From contig JAUXAX010000022.1 of assembly GCA_030619685.1 (NCBI GenBank), positions 1-30,867 on the forward strand: a stretch of 30,867 bases of DNA, read 5' to 3'. Of the stretch, positions 7,869 to 16,606 are shown in pieces. The first letter of the stretch is position 1, and every line of letters starts with the position of its first letter. Made by a program: the position numbers and the translations under genes. This DNA is from Dehalococcoidia bacterium. GTDB taxonomy: Bacteria > Chloroflexota > Dehalococcoidia > SZUA-161. The notes under the pieces are model-generated. The model searched no databases and was not told the DNA's origin. It worked only from the letters and a program-made list of their open reading frames with translations.

Positions 7869-8906
7869 TCAATCCCCAGCCCATTTTTGACGGTACTTTT
7901 CCTTGACCTGAGGGTTGATCAGGCCGACAGGCCATTCTCCCTTGACTACCCTGATCACTTCCTCGGCAGGACGAGGCGGCAATGCAGCAGAAGATGAAGG
8001 CGAGGCGTGTGCGGAGTGGGCGGTAACGATGAAGTTATCGAGCTTCAACAAAGGACTATCAGGAGGGATCGGTTCCGGCTCAGTAACGTCAACAGCTGCC
8101 GCGCTGATGTACCCCTCTCTCAAAGCAGTGTACAGCGCCCCGTGATCGACTATCGGGCCACGGGCCGTGTTGACAAGACAGGCGGTGGGTTTCATCTTCT
8201 TCAACTGTTCCAGCCCCAAGAGTTGGCTTGTCTCTGAGGTCAGGGCAGCATGGATCGAGACGATGTCTGACTGCCTTAGCAACTGATCCAAGTTCACTTG
8301 TTCTACACCGAACTCCTGGAATCTATCAGGAGCTACATACGGATCATAGGCAATGATTCTCAACCCGAAGCCCTTTGCCTTAGGCACCAGGGCCTGGGGG
8401 ATTCGGCCAAAGCCGATGAGTCCCAGGGTTTGCCCCCTCAGCCTTGACATCTTCGGCCATAGCTCGCTTGCGATATCAGGGTCAGTTGCTGATCTCCAGC
8501 TCCCTTGTTTAACAATTTCAGTCAGCCGCACAATCCTTCTGGTACAGGCCAGGATCAGGGCCATTGTGTGGTCTGATACTTCCTCCAGGCAGAAATCAGG
8601 CACGTTGGCAGCCATGATACCGAATTCGGTAGCTGCATCCGTGTCCAGTCTATCGTAACCAATGCCAACACTTATGATAAACTTGCAGTTGCTCAGGCTA
8701 GCCAACACCCTCCTCGAAAAGGGCTGGTAGGTAGCCTGCGCGATGACGGCATCAGCATCTCCCACCGCGGCAATGATCTCATCCTCAGTAGCATCAAGCG
8801 AGCAGAAGTTCTGCACCAGCTTCACCTCTACCCCAGCCTTCCTGAATATCTCCTCACAATCAACGAACCCAGATAACCCCAGAACGTCGGCCACCTTGAA
8901 GGCCAC
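7869..8906 (-). CDS. D-isomer specific 2-hydroxyacid dehydrogenase family protein
   Basis: A 345-residue NAD-dependent dehydrogenase of the phosphoglycerate dehydrogenase/CtBP type. It shows the NAD-binding segment LGLIGFGRIPQAL, followed by an acidic residue at the end of the second strand (AYDPYV). The catalytic triad elements are NTARGPIVD (Arg), AVDVTEPEP (Glu) and VTAHSAHAS (His). The usual GxGxxG reads GFGRIP, so the last Gly is replaced by Pro. The start is GTG 8906, four bases after an AAGGAGG site. It lies between the CoA-transferase and the nitronate-monooxygenase-like gene. The substrate is unknown; serine biosynthesis (SerA) is unlikely, as no ACT or ASB domain follows. Confidence 0.86.
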   Translation of the reverse strand: MAFKVADVLGLSGFVDCEEIFRKAGVEVKLVQNFCSLDATEDEIIAAVGDADAVIAQATYQPFSRRVLASLSNCKFIISVGIGYDRLDTDAATEFGIMAANVPDFCLEEVSDHTMALILACTRRIVRLTEIVKQGSWRSATDPDIASELWPKMSRLRGQTLGLIGFGRIPQALVPKAKGFGLRIIAYDPYVAPDRFQEFGVEQVNLDQLLRQSDIVSIHAALTSETSQLLGLEQLKKMKPTACLVNTARGPIVDHGALYTALREGYISAAAVDVTEPEPIPPDSPLLKLDNFIVTAHSAHASPSSSAALPPRPAEEVIRVVKGEWPVGLINPQVKEKYRQKWAGD

Positions 8907-8986
8907 GTGTCCTCCTTACCAGTCGAAGGAATCAGGAATAGGTTGGCATTTATGAAACAGCGTAGCGTAGCTGCCCAAGTCTGGAG

Positions 8987-10186
8987 CTAATAGACCCCCT
9001 CATCTCTCAACTTGGCCAAGTCGTCCCAGGTATAGCCGCAGAGTTCCATCAGCACCTCCTCAGTATGCTGACCCAGCTCAGGAGCAAGCCTCTCTACCTT
9101 TCCTGGCGTCTGGCTCAACAGCACCGGAATCCCCGGCACCTTAACCTTACCGTGGATGGGGTCTTCTATCTCCACAACATATTCATTGGCTATCACCTGC
9201 GGATCAGCGGCCAAGTCGGCGAAGTCGTTCACTGGCGCCGCGGGGACTCCGGCGTCGTCGAGCAGCTTCAACCAGTGGTTCCTCGGTTGGGCACGAATGA
9301 TCTCCAGTAACCTGGGCTTGAGTTCATCAAAATTCTGCATTCTCGCCACCTGATTCTCGAATCTGGGATCCTTCTCCAGCTCCTCGATACCAAACGCCTT
9401 GCAGAACTGGGGCCAGAATCTGTCTGCCTGCAGGGCAGCGATGGCGAACCATTTGCCATCGCAGTCTTGGTAGACATAATAGAGTGGGTTTCGGGCAGCC
9501 TTCATAACCGACCCTGGGGGAACGATACCCATCATAAAGTACATTTGAAACTGAAGACGGCCCATTTCAATCTGGCCGCCCAGCAGCGAAGCATCTACCC
9601 TTTGCCCAATCCCAAACCGTTCCCGGGCGAGAAGGGCCAGTAATACCCCATAGGCCGTCATCACCCCACCAACCTCGTCAGCAAAGCCGGCTCCGATGGG
9701 CGTGGGCACCAGGTCTTCCGATTGAGTGATGCTCCAGATTCCTCCCCTTGCCTGCCCAGCGAAGTCAGCGGACATCTTATCTGCATCCGGGCCCTTAGGC
9801 CCAAAGCTCGAACTCAGGGCATAGATAAGCTTGGGGTTGTATTTCCTTAGAGTCTCATAATCCAGCTTCAATCTCTTGGCCGCGCTCTCGCGATAGTTGG
9901 TGACGAAAACGTCCGATTTCTCCACCAGCTTGTACAGGACCTCTTTTCCTTTCTCCGTCACCAGATTGAGCACGATTCCCCTCTTGCCCCGATTCTGGTT
10001 CTGATAGTAGAAATCGAGCGGCAACTCCACTCCGTACATCCTTAGCAAACCTCGACCTGGTTCTCCTTCGGGTGGCTCTATCTTTATTACCTCAGCACCC
10101 ATGTCTGCCAGCAGGGCGGTAGCGACAGGCCCCTGCTGCCACGCTGTCCAGTCCAGCACCCTGATGCCCTCTAGTGGTTTAGTCAT
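8987..10186 (-). CDS. CaiB/BaiF family (class III) CoA-transferase
   Basis: A 399-residue full-length family III CoA-transferase. It opens with PLEGIRVLDWTAWQQGPVATALLADMG and continues with EVIKIEPPEGEPGRG, NRGKRGIVLNL and the KSDVFVTNYR region, where the catalytic Asp/Glu context of this family is found. It includes GFADEVGGVMTAYGVLLAL and ends in LGQHTEEVLMEL. These enzymes move CoA between carboxylic acids such as carnitine, oxalate, formate or arylpropionates. ATG 10186 follows a GGGAGG site. It is the first gene of the minus-strand operon. Remnants of other members of this family lie 2.6-5.6 kb to the right. Confidence 0.93.
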   Translation of the reverse strand: MTKPLEGIRVLDWTAWQQGPVATALLADMGAEVIKIEPPEGEPGRGLLRMYGVELPLDFYYQNQNRGKRGIVLNLVTEKGKEVLYKLVEKSDVFVTNYRESAAKRLKLDYETLRKYNPKLIYALSSSFGPKGPDADKMSADFAGQARGGIWSITQSEDLVPTPIGAGFADEVGGVMTAYGVLLALLARERFGIGQRVDASLLGGQIEMGRLQFQMYFMMGIVPPGSVMKAARNPLYYVYQDCDGKWFAIAALQADRFWPQFCKAFGIEELEKDPRFENQVARMQNFDELKPRLLEIIRAQPRNHWLKLLDDAGVPAAPVNDFADLAADPQVIANEYVVEIEDPIHGKVKVPGIPVLLSQTPGKVERLAPELGQHTEEVLMELCGYTWDDLAKLRDEGVY

Positions 10187-10778
10187 TTGTACCTCCCTCT
10201 TAGGTTGTTTTGCCAGGGAATCTGCCTCCTAATGCTATCCGGCTGACCCCTTGTATGCGTCCACCATCTCCATGAAGGTGTTTATCGTCTGTACCCTCCT
10301 TTGTCTCATGAGTCGCCCTCTCCCACAGAAGCTGAGAGCCAAGCTAATTGATGTAGAGCGAGGGATCTCCCAAGTGCACCTGGGAGCCGACCATTTCGAT
10401 TATAACAGAGCGCTTAGCTACTGTCGCCCAACATCTCTTCACTGCGTCAGAGGAGGTGTAAATGTGCGGCTCGCCCTTCCAACGGGTCTCAGCGTCACCC
10501 ACGCTGCCGCTCGAAAACCAAGCCCTTTTGGAACACTGGGGACGACTGACACTCGCTCCCCAGCTCGGGTTAGAGTCGCGCCACCGCTCCAGGCGTTCTC
10601 GGCAAGCGTCATATGCCCCCGCCGCTCACACATTGCAGTACCATTTTCCTACCCAAGGACCCCTGAAAGAGCCATTGTATATCCATGACAGGTGGGTATG
10701 ATAAAGTTCGGCTAGGATATTTGTATATATGTTAAATCGCTTATCCTGACACAACCGAGGACCGTAGGCAGACAAGAC
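10187..10778. other. Intergenic region between divergent genes
   Basis: No supported gene is present in these 592 bases. A perfect 6-bp stem CTCCCA (10367-10372) / TGGGAG (10381-10386) lies in the possible leader of the minus-strand operon. A separated inverted repeat AGGATA (10714-10719) / TATCCT (10742-10747) encloses an AT-rich stretch before the glycosyltransferase gene and may mark its promoter or operator. No certain promoter hexamer pair was identified. Confidence 0.4.
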
Positions 10779-12218
10779 ATGGTGACAACTGGCAAGTCCA
10801 CGCAAAGTAAATCGCTGCTAGACGTTCTGGGCCTACTGAACGAGCCCAAGAGCAGGCAACACCAGGCAGTATTAGACAGATGGCATCAAGAGAAGAGTAT
10901 GATGCCATCTGTTTCCTTGATCTCCCCATACAAGCCCATAATCTGCGGAATTGCCGATTACGCGCACTTCCTCACTAGAGAGGCACCACCCCACTGTTGG
11001 GATGTGCTATCGTTCGATCTGGATAACTACGGAGTCCCCCTGAGCAAGAACCAACCCTCAGCCACCAACCACGTCTGGTACGGCATCTCCAGCCGCGACG
11101 ATTTCTCCGCTACCTCTATCTTGCAAGGACTCAAACCCCATGCAAACCAGGTCCTCTGGTTCCAACACGCATTCGGTATATGGAGAGACAATGCCAGATT
11201 TGTCAACATGCTCAGAGACCTGAACATGCCAAAAGTGGTTACCCTCCACACTCTTCACTTCCAGAGCAACGAGACCCGCTACGGGCTGAGCAACGAGGAG
11301 TATTCCTTCCTGCACTCTCTTCTTCCTCACACCGATGCCATCACAGTGTTCAGCGACGGTGTGTATAAGGCGGTCACGCACGCCTTCCCCGAGTATACCG
11401 ATAAAGTACATGTGCTAAGGCATGGTACCCATCTCTACCCTAGATTCGCCAGAATGAGCAAACCCGAAGCCAAGGCAAGAATCCACGAGTATCTGGTTGA
11501 CGAATCCGGGCTGGATAAGCCAAGCAAGGATAACCTCAGACAGCAACGCGTGTTCCTCGACCCCGACACAGTCATAATTGGCGGCACCGGATTCATTACC
11601 GCTAGCAAGGGGACGGAGCTACTCTATCATGCCCAAAAGGTGCTGCAGCAGATGCTGCCCAAACACAAGATCGCAGCAGTATATGCAGGCCTATTGATGG
11701 AAGTCGATCGTGGCATCGATAGCGAGTTTGCCGCGGAGATGAAGGTCAAACACAACGGCGTAGGAAAGTTTTTCCTGGAGACCTATCTGCCTGGAGATAT
11801 GCTCGCGGCCATGCTGAGAGCAGTGGATATCTATTTCTACTGGCCCAGCAATTGCACTCAGAGCGGAATTATGGCGCATGCCCTGGGCGCTGGCGCAACA
11901 ATCGCCTGCCGCGACATGGAGGGCGTTGGCGAAACTGTGAAAATGGCTGGAGGATTGACCAGCGCAAACTTTGGACAACTCATTTCCAAGATAGAGCAGG
12001 CTATCGTCGACCCCAAGCTCAGGGTGGAAATCTCGGAGAGAGCCCTTGGGTATGCTGAGGAGTCCTCGTGGAGAAATCAGGCCCTGAGACACCTTGAGCT
12101 AGCAGAACAACTCTGCCTCTCCAGGGTTCGGTACCCAACAGACCGAGAGAGTCTCGCCGCAGAGCCGGCAGCGACCAGCACGCTCTCTCATGTTGGGGCC
12201 CACAAGTTGAAGTGGTAG
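10779..12218 (+). CDS. Glycosyltransferase, GT-B fold, GT4-like
   Basis: A 479-residue protein. The N-terminal half begins around residue 46 with SLISPYKPIICGIADYAHFL, a typical GT-B opening in which a glycine-containing loop follows the first strand. VVTLHTLHFQ and ITVFSDGVYKAV follow, matching the acceptor-domain His and Ser segments. The C-terminal domain has VIIGGTGFITASKGTELL (donor phosphate loop) and NCTQSGIMAHALGAGATIACRDMEG, the usual nucleotide-sugar site. The canonical Glu of the EX7E motif is replaced here (CTQSGIMAHAL), so activity or donor may differ. No membrane segment is seen. The start at ATG 10779 has only a weak ribosome-binding site. No other sugar genes lie nearby, so the target is unknown. 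Confidence 0.72.
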   Translation: MVTTGKSTQSKSLLDVLGLLNEPKSRQHQAVLDRWHQEKSMMPSVSLISPYKPIICGIADYAHFLTREAPPHCWDVLSFDLDNYGVPLSKNQPSATNHVWYGISSRDDFSATSILQGLKPHANQVLWFQHAFGIWRDNARFVNMLRDLNMPKVVTLHTLHFQSNETRYGLSNEEYSFLHSLLPHTDAITVFSDGVYKAVTHAFPEYTDKVHVLRHGTHLYPRFARMSKPEAKARIHEYLVDESGLDKPSKDNLRQQRVFLDPDTVIIGGTGFITASKGTELLYHAQKVLQQMLPKHKIAAVYAGLLMEVDRGIDSEFAAEMKVKHNGVGKFFLETYLPGDMLAAMLRAVDIYFYWPSNCTQSGIMAHALGAGATIACRDMEGVGETVKMAGGLTSANFGQLISKIEQAIVDPKLRVEISERALGYAEESSWRNQALRHLELAEQLCLSRVRYPTDRESLAAEPAATSTLSHVGAHKLKW

Positions 12219-12371
12219 AGTGTGATTCAAGAAGTAGCTCTGAGTAAGGTTCTCTTCGCCACAGTATTGAAAATTCCACTTTCGTAGAGGTATCTCCTTT
12301 TGGGAGCAGCAGGTTATCCAATGGGGTGGCCGGAGTAACAATCCGCTATAAAGTGCAATTTGGGCAGAGTG

Positions 12372-12401
12372 TTGACATTTGTACAGTGAATGGTCTATCC
12401 T
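12372..12401 (+). promoter_or_regulatory. Sigma-70-type promoter for the DUF5679 gene
   Basis: TTGACA at 12372-12377 and TATCCT at 12396-12401 are spaced by 18 bases. They lie 25 bases before the start codon, and a GGAGGTG site (12414-12420) is in between. Confidence 0.65.
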
Positions 12402-12425
12402 CGACGTAAAAATGGAGGTGGGTCA

Positions 12426-12566
12426 ATGCAAGCCTACTGTATGAAGTGCCGGGACAAAGTGGAGATCAAGGATCCGAGATCTATCACAATGAAAAACAAG
12501 AAACCTGCTACTCAGGGTGTATGCCCCAGGTGCGGCACCAAGGTTTTCAGAATAGGGAAGGGATAG
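12426..12566 (+). CDS. DUF5679 family zinc-ribbon mini-protein
   Basis: A 46-residue protein with two CxxC pairs, YCMKC at 4-8 and CPRCGTK at 33-39, separated by a basic linker with TMKNKKPATQGV. The order and spacing match the DUF5679 zinc-ribbon family as I remember it, common in Chloroflexota. The protein probably binds one zinc ion; the function is unknown, possibly nucleic-acid binding. It has its own promoter and a strong GGAGGTG site, so it is expressed separately from the upstream glycosyltransferase gene. Confidence 0.85.
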   Translation: MQAYCMKCRDKVEIKDPRSITMKNKKPATQGVCPRCGTKVFRIGKG

Positions 12567-12789
12567 AGCTGCCGCCTCTGTGCCAGTATTCCCGGAGATT
12601 GTCAAAGAGGCTGGGTATCCTCCCAGGGAGACTCAGCCTCTGTTCTGCTACATTGAAGTGGTTGCTGCGACAGCCAGCGAGTCTGGTACGGCGAGAGGAG
12701 ATGTGCCCAATGTGGATGACAATATACCGGGCGCGCTGACATCCCCTTTGGAGGTTACACCTATGAGCGGGCAGTGGCAAACAGAGAGT

Positions 12790-12955
12790 ATGCCTGAGCC
12801 CCTTTCGTGTCTTGGATTTGACCGATGAGAAGGGCTTCTATTGTGGAAAGGTTCTTGGTGATCTCGGGGCTGATGTCATCGTAGAGATCTATGAGGGGGA
12901 GTTGGGCCTCTCCAGAGAACAGATGCGCCTTCTCAAGGAAAGCAATGTCATATAG
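12790..12955 (+). pseudogene. CaiB/BaiF CoA-transferase remnant 1: both ends joined, middle lost
   Basis: ATG 12790 starts MPEPL. A one-base shift in the CCCCTTTCG run then moves the frame to RVLDLTDEKGFYCGKVLGDL and GADVIVE, the classic N-terminus of the family. After about 37 residues the sequence continues in frame as LGLSREQMRLLKESNVI and stops, which is the classic C-terminus. About 330 internal residues are missing, so the gene is dead. Confidence 0.82.
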
Positions 12956-12984
12956 TTCCGGTGAGACAAAGATGGGGGTAGGAG

Positions 12985-13338
12985 ATGGATAGAAGGCATG
13001 CACTTGAAGGAGTGCAGATCGCCGATTTCGGTTGGACGGTGACGGGTCCTGCCGCCACCAAATTCGCGGCTAACTTGGGGGCAGAGGTGATCCGTATCGA
13101 GTCCAACACCAGGCCTGATATTCTGAGATTCGCCCCCCCTGCCAAAGATGGCGAGCTTGGAATGAACCGCAGTGCTATGTTCACTCTCTATAACGACAGT
13201 AAGTATGGCATTACCCTCAACCTGAGGATGCCTCAGGCAGACTGCAGGGCTCGCAGGTGGCTTGACAGCCGCGTGCACAAGGGTATACTATCGTGCGCAA
13301 GGGCGATGACGGATGATAATCGCTTGATTGCGAGTTAA
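12985..13338 (+). pseudogene. CaiB/BaiF CoA-transferase remnant 2: N-terminal 85 residues only
   Basis: From ATG 12985, behind a GGGGGTAGGAG site, the frame encodes HALEGVQIADFGWTVTGPAA, GAEVIRIESNTRPDILR and NDSKYGITLNL, a good family N-terminus. Homology ends near 13240. The rest of the open frame (up to 13338) looks random and overlaps the promoter of the next gene. A complete enzyme has about 400 residues. Remnant 3 at 15653 could be the other end of the same gene, separated by an inserted segment. Confidence 0.82.
13262..13289 (+). promoter_or_regulatory. Promoter of the Cys-rich/ferredoxin gene pair
   Basis: TTGACA at 13262-13267 and TATACT at 13284-13289 with a 16-base spacer give a near-consensus promoter, about 130 bases before the GTG start at 13417. 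An imperfect direct repeat (TCGTGCGCAAGGG just after the -10, TCGTGCGAAAGGG at about 13366) lies in the leader and could bind a regulator. Confidence 0.7.
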
Positions 13339-13416
13339 AATGGGAAATTCTGGAATAATATATAGTCGTGCGAAAGGGGAACGGAGCGCTGTTATCTTAG
13401 CTGGAAGGATGGTTCA

Positions 13417-14028
13417 GTGACTCACTCCAATCACAGACGAGGCACGTATGCTAACCTCAGCAACGATTATGTTATCATGTTCGTGCCTGGGCGAATAATG
13501 GAAGACCTAGTGGCCAGGGTAGAGCAGTTCGTGAACATCTGCCGTCGTCATCAGCCAGCCAATCAGGACTACCCCATGGGCTGGTACGCCTACGTCTATG
13601 ACAGCAAGGAAAAGGTAACCGGGGTACTGAAGGATCTTGTCGATGCCGATTTGGGGCTTTCAGTGGTTGTCTCGGGATTGTTCCATGAGGTCAAGGAGTG
13701 CTGCTGTGCCGCCGGTACTTTTCCGCACACTGTGAACCACTCCCTGGGGTTCTGGGGACAAGAGGACAAGCTGCCCCACGAGAGGATTTTGGAATTCAGT
13801 ACCATGTGTGGTCATGGGCTAGTATCTTCCAATTTGGTCTACCACTTGGCCAAGAAAGTTCAGCGCCATGCCATGAGTATAGGCGATGCTGCTCAAGAGA
13901 TGGGGCGGCCCTGCTTCTGCAATATTTTCAACCCTGTTCGAACGGAGGAACTGCTACGCAAGTTAGTCGCTGATCTGGAGGCAGGCATATTGTCGGAGAC
14001 TGACCTCAATCTGCGTGGACTGACATAG
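13417..14028 (+). CDS. Conserved hypothetical Cys-rich protein, partner of the ferredoxin-domain gene
   Basis: A 203-residue soluble protein with no named family that I recognise. It has grouped Cys and His: ECCCAAGTFPHTVNHSLGFW (about 93-112), STMCGHGLVSSNLV (about 128-141) and GRPCFCNIFNPVR (about 167-179). The pattern suggests a metal or Fe-S site, though the clusters do not match a standard ferredoxin motif. The CGHG stretch recalls the proline racemase active site, but the rest does not fit. The start is GTG 13417 after a GGAAGGA site. The next gene starts 33 bases downstream and encodes a two-cluster ferredoxin domain, so the pair is probably a redox complex. Confidence 0.6.
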   Translation: MTHSNHRRGTYANLSNDYVIMFVPGRIMEDLVARVEQFVNICRRHQPANQDYPMGWYAYVYDSKEKVTGVLKDLVDADLGLSVVVSGLFHEVKECCCAAGTFPHTVNHSLGFWGQEDKLPHERILEFSTMCGHGLVSSNLVYHLAKKVQRHAMSIGDAAQEMGRPCFCNIFNPVRTEELLRKLVADLEAGILSETDLNLRGLT

Positions 14029-14061
14029 GCGGTTCTGGTACCGCTATCAAAAGGGCAAAAC

Positions 14062-14862
14062 ATGCTGATAGATGACACAAGGTGCACAGCTTGCTTGGAG
14101 TGTATTCCTTACTGCCCCATGGTGGCCATAACGGCGAGAGGGGAATTGGTCAGCATTGACCAAGACGAGTGTGTTGAATGCGGCGTCTGCTACGGGGCTG
14201 GGGTCTGCGCGCCTGGAGCGCTGGTACGTCCAGAATTAAGCTGGCCGCGAATCCTACGTGCTGAGTTCAGCGACCCCACTGTGCCCTTCATGTCGCCGGT
14301 TTTCTCCCGTCATCCCAGGCTGGCAACAGACGACGAGATCAACCGCGGCGCTCCGTTAGCTAGTAAAGACGAGGATCTTACCGCGCTCGGCGGACGTGGC
14401 ACCGCCGAGATGAAGACCAACGACGTGACTGGCCGCTATCGACGTGGCCGGGCGGGGATAGGGGTAGAAATGGGTCGTCCGGGGGTGGGAACACGCTTTA
14501 GAGACGTACAGAAGGTGGCTCGTGCTCTTGCACTTTTGGGGGTCAGGTTTGAGGAGCGGAATCCTGTAACCGACTTGATGACCGATAAATCTACAGGCAC
14601 CTTTCGAGATGACATCCTCAACGAGAAGGTCCTTTCCTGCATTCTGGAGTTCGATATCCCATTAGAGATGGTGATCACTGTACTAGAGAAGCTAAAAGAG
14701 GTGGCGAAAGAGAGCGATACAGTCTTCGCTGTGGACCTCATCTCAGTGGTAGAGAAGGACGGTTCCATACCTACGGTAGATGCAGCTCGCCGGGCCAATG
14801 TTCAGGTTTCAATCAACGGGAAGACCAACGTTGGCCTAGGTCGACCCCTGGCTGAGGTCTAG
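14062..14862 (+). CDS. N-terminal 2[4Fe-4S] ferredoxin domain protein of unknown function
   Basis: A 266-residue protein. The N-terminal 55 residues hold two cluster motifs: CTACLECIPYCP (8-19, CxxCxxCxxxCP) and CVECGVCYGAGVCAPGAL (34-51, CxxCxxC then five residues and C). The remaining 200 residues have no Cys-rich motif. They include EMKTNDVTGRY, GIGVEMGRPGVGTRFRDVQ and VDAARRANVQVSINGKTNVG near the end; this part has an alpha/beta look and no recognised family. The protein probably passes electrons to or from the upstream Cys-rich partner. It is the last gene of the pair; a non-coding gap with IS debris follows. Confidence 0.75.
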   Translation: MLIDDTRCTACLECIPYCPMVAITARGELVSIDQDECVECGVCYGAGVCAPGALVRPELSWPRILRAEFSDPTVPFMSPVFSRHPRLATDDEINRGAPLASKDEDLTALGGRGTAEMKTNDVTGRYRRGRAGIGVEMGRPGVGTRFRDVQKVARALALLGVRFEERNPVTDLMTDKSTGTFRDDILNEKVLSCILEFDIPLEMVITVLEKLKEVAKESDTVFAVDLISVVEKDGSIPTVDAARRANVQVSINGKTNVGLGRPLAEV

Positions 14863-14984
14863 GCCTTTTCTATGAGCATGGGTTTATTGATCTATCGCCC
14901 TTAACTAAGGAACTGCTCTGATAAACAGGCTATCAATGCTGTTTCCCACGCTTCCTAGTGGCTAGTCTCAATAGATAGCTTTCA

Positions 14985-15089
14985 TTATTTTGCCGCCTTC
15001 GCCAGTATCTGCTCCACCGTCTTGGTCCACACAAAGGGTATGGCCCTTTCGTTCCAGTGAGCGCTGTACTTCCTGGCCTGACACCTCTC
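14985..15089 (-). pseudogene. IS630-type transposase C-terminal fragment
   Basis: On the minus strand a 34-codon frame ends with SAHWNERAIPFVWTKTVEQI and LAKAAK before TAA. This looks like the C-terminus of IS630/Tc1-like transposases, where HWN...PF.W.KT.. precedes the stop. The rest of the transposase and any terminal repeats are missing. It marks past insertion activity next to the CoA-transferase remnants. Confidence 0.6.
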
Positions 15090-15115
15090 CATCAAGCTGT
15101 TTGGAGAAAAAGAAA

Positions 15116-15652
15116 ATGGATGGATACAGCTGGGTAAATCTTTTTGAGGTCATCCTTATGGGTGCTACACCTGGCATTCTTATTCGGGGAGCTATACCAG
15201 TTGCGATATTGGTTTTCGGTATTCCCTGGCCGATTGCCTTTGTCACTGCATTTGCAGGTAACGCGCTGACTGTGCTTCTTTTACTCTTAGGTCTGCGACA
15301 TCTATATGGATTATCAAGGAGAATAAGACCTGTAGCAAGGTTTGGCGATTGGATTCTCAAGCGTTCAAGACGAGAGGGAGGGATTATCCAACGGTACAAG
15401 GAGATCGGAATAGTCGTCCTCGTCGCAATTCCTGTCCCCGGAAGCGGTAGCACCACGGCCGTAATTCTTGCCTGGCTCTTGGGGATACCTTTATGGCGCG
15501 CTTTAATTGCTATTCTCCTTGGAACATTTATCCTCGGTGTAGAAGTTACCATTCTTACTTTGATGGGATGGGCCGGAGCCGTGATTGCTGGTGTGATCTT
15601 GACCACTTTTATCGTTCTCAGGTTGCGAAAGCGTTGGCTGCAACATAACTGA
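15116..15652 (+). CDS. Small multidrug-export family membrane protein (COG2426-like)
   Basis: A 178-residue integral membrane protein with four to five hydrophobic segments: FEVILMGATPGILIRGAIPV, VAILVFGIPWPIAFVTAFAG, the following LTVLLLLLGL, IGIVVLVAIPVPGSGSTTAV, and LIAILLGTFILGVEVTIL. The IPVPGSGS loop and the repeated small-residue hairpins agree with the putative small multidrug export family. The ATG at 15116 has little Shine-Dalgarno sequence (AGAAAAAG). Its stop directly abuts CoA-transferase remnant 3. Transport function is a family label, not shown here. Confidence 0.72.
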   Translation: MDGYSWVNLFEVILMGATPGILIRGAIPVAILVFGIPWPIAFVTAFAGNALTVLLLLLGLRHLYGLSRRIRPVARFGDWILKRSRREGGIIQRYKEIGIVVLVAIPVPGSGSTTAVILAWLLGIPLWRALIAILLGTFILGVEVTILTLMGWAGAVIAGVILTTFIVLRLRKRWLQHN

Positions 15653-15832
15653 CACCCCGAGATGGGGCCCCATATCTACCAACCCCCGCCTTATCGACTA
15701 TCGAAGACGCCTTCCCAACTCACCATGCCGGCTCCGTGCACCGGTCAGCACAATGAGTATATCTTGAAGGATGTGTTGGGCATGTCGAATGAAGAGGTAG
15801 CTGACCTGGTCGTAGCAGGCGGCCTTGAGTAG
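15653..15832 (+). pseudogene. CaiB/BaiF CoA-transferase remnant 3: C-terminal 59 residues
   Basis: Immediately after the preceding stop, and in the same frame, the sequence reads HPEMGPHIYQPPPYRLSKTP and then APCTGQHNEYILKDVLGMS with EEVADLVVAGGLE before TAG. This is the typical C-terminus of the family (HPELG...YRLS.TP...AP.LGQHNE). It has no start of its own. It may be the downstream end of the gene whose N-terminus lies at 12985. Confidence 0.82.
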
Positions 15833-15868
15833 ATCAGGTTCACAGCTATATTGCCAGTGTCTATCCCT

Positions 15869-16429
15869 TCATTCCTCGATCTTGAACTCCCACTGGCAGC
15901 AAATCTCGTCAGCGCTCTTCCGAGGAGGCAGCTTTAGAGACGTTATCTTTATTCTGGGGTTATTGAAATACCTCTCCATGGTCTTCAGCTCCATTTCCCC
16001 GCAGACATGAGGTATCCTTTCCGGTGCGCTCCTCTCGTAGCTCTCCAGCAAGCGGCAATAGGTAGTGGTCGCTCTCACATGGTTCTCATTTATGATATCT
16101 ACCGTACCGTCAAACCAGTCGCTGCCCACTTTGCTGTCGGGACACATATCCATAAGCTTCAGGGAATCAAGAACAGTATTCAGCTCGATATTCGCCACCC
16201 TGGCAAACTTGGGGACTACCTTCTCCCCTATTTTTGTCCAGACCACATCGTTAATGCTCTCAGCCGCTTCAGCGCCAAATCTCTCGCTGACCTCCTCGAA
16301 CCAGAATCCAGGCACTCTCATATACGCCCATCGCCATATGTTCATCAGCTTGATGAGGAAATCCTTGGAGAAATCCTCATATCTAACATCCGGCTTGTAC
16401 TCACCGCTGTAGTCTGCTAGCTCTGGCAT
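15869..16429 (-). CDS. DUF6125-like protein
   Basis: A 186-residue soluble protein starting MPELADYSGEYKPD behind a GGAGGT site. The middle ENHVRATTTYCRLLESYE and the C-terminus CGEMELKTMERYFNNPRIKI, LKLPPRKSADEICCQWEF match proteins I recall as DUF6125, which resemble the L-2-amino-thiazoline-4-carboxylate hydrolase family with conserved Cys and a CCxxxF tail. The function is unknown. It is divergent from the GHKL ATPase gene. The intervening element could drive it leftwards as well, because a TTGCGA-17-TATACT arrangement is present on the minus strand. Confidence 0.68.
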   Translation of the reverse strand: MPELADYSGEYKPDVRYEDFSKDFLIKLMNIWRWAYMRVPGFWFEEVSERFGAEAAESINDVVWTKIGEKVVPKFARVANIELNTVLDSLKLMDMCPDSKVGSDWFDGTVDIINENHVRATTTYCRLLESYERSAPERIPHVCGEMELKTMERYFNNPRIKITSLKLPPRKSADEICCQWEFKIEE

Positions 16430-16606
16430 CTTAGACCTCCGTTCTATTTATATTAAGCTTCCTTGTAGAATTTAAAGCCTACGCTATTGACCTGTCAAGT
16501 CGTCAAGCATGCACATGGCATTCTCTGATTTGCTTCAGGATTTCAAACAGAATGGTTGTGTCCATATTGCGGATTTCGCTACCTACGGTATTGTGTTATA
16601 AACTGG

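Noticed and set aside
14990..15115. Upstream extension of the small multidrug-export gene to 14990
   Set aside because: The added 42 residues are Ser/Pro-rich noise that overlap the IS630 fragment in antisense; ATG 15116 begins the conserved membrane protein.
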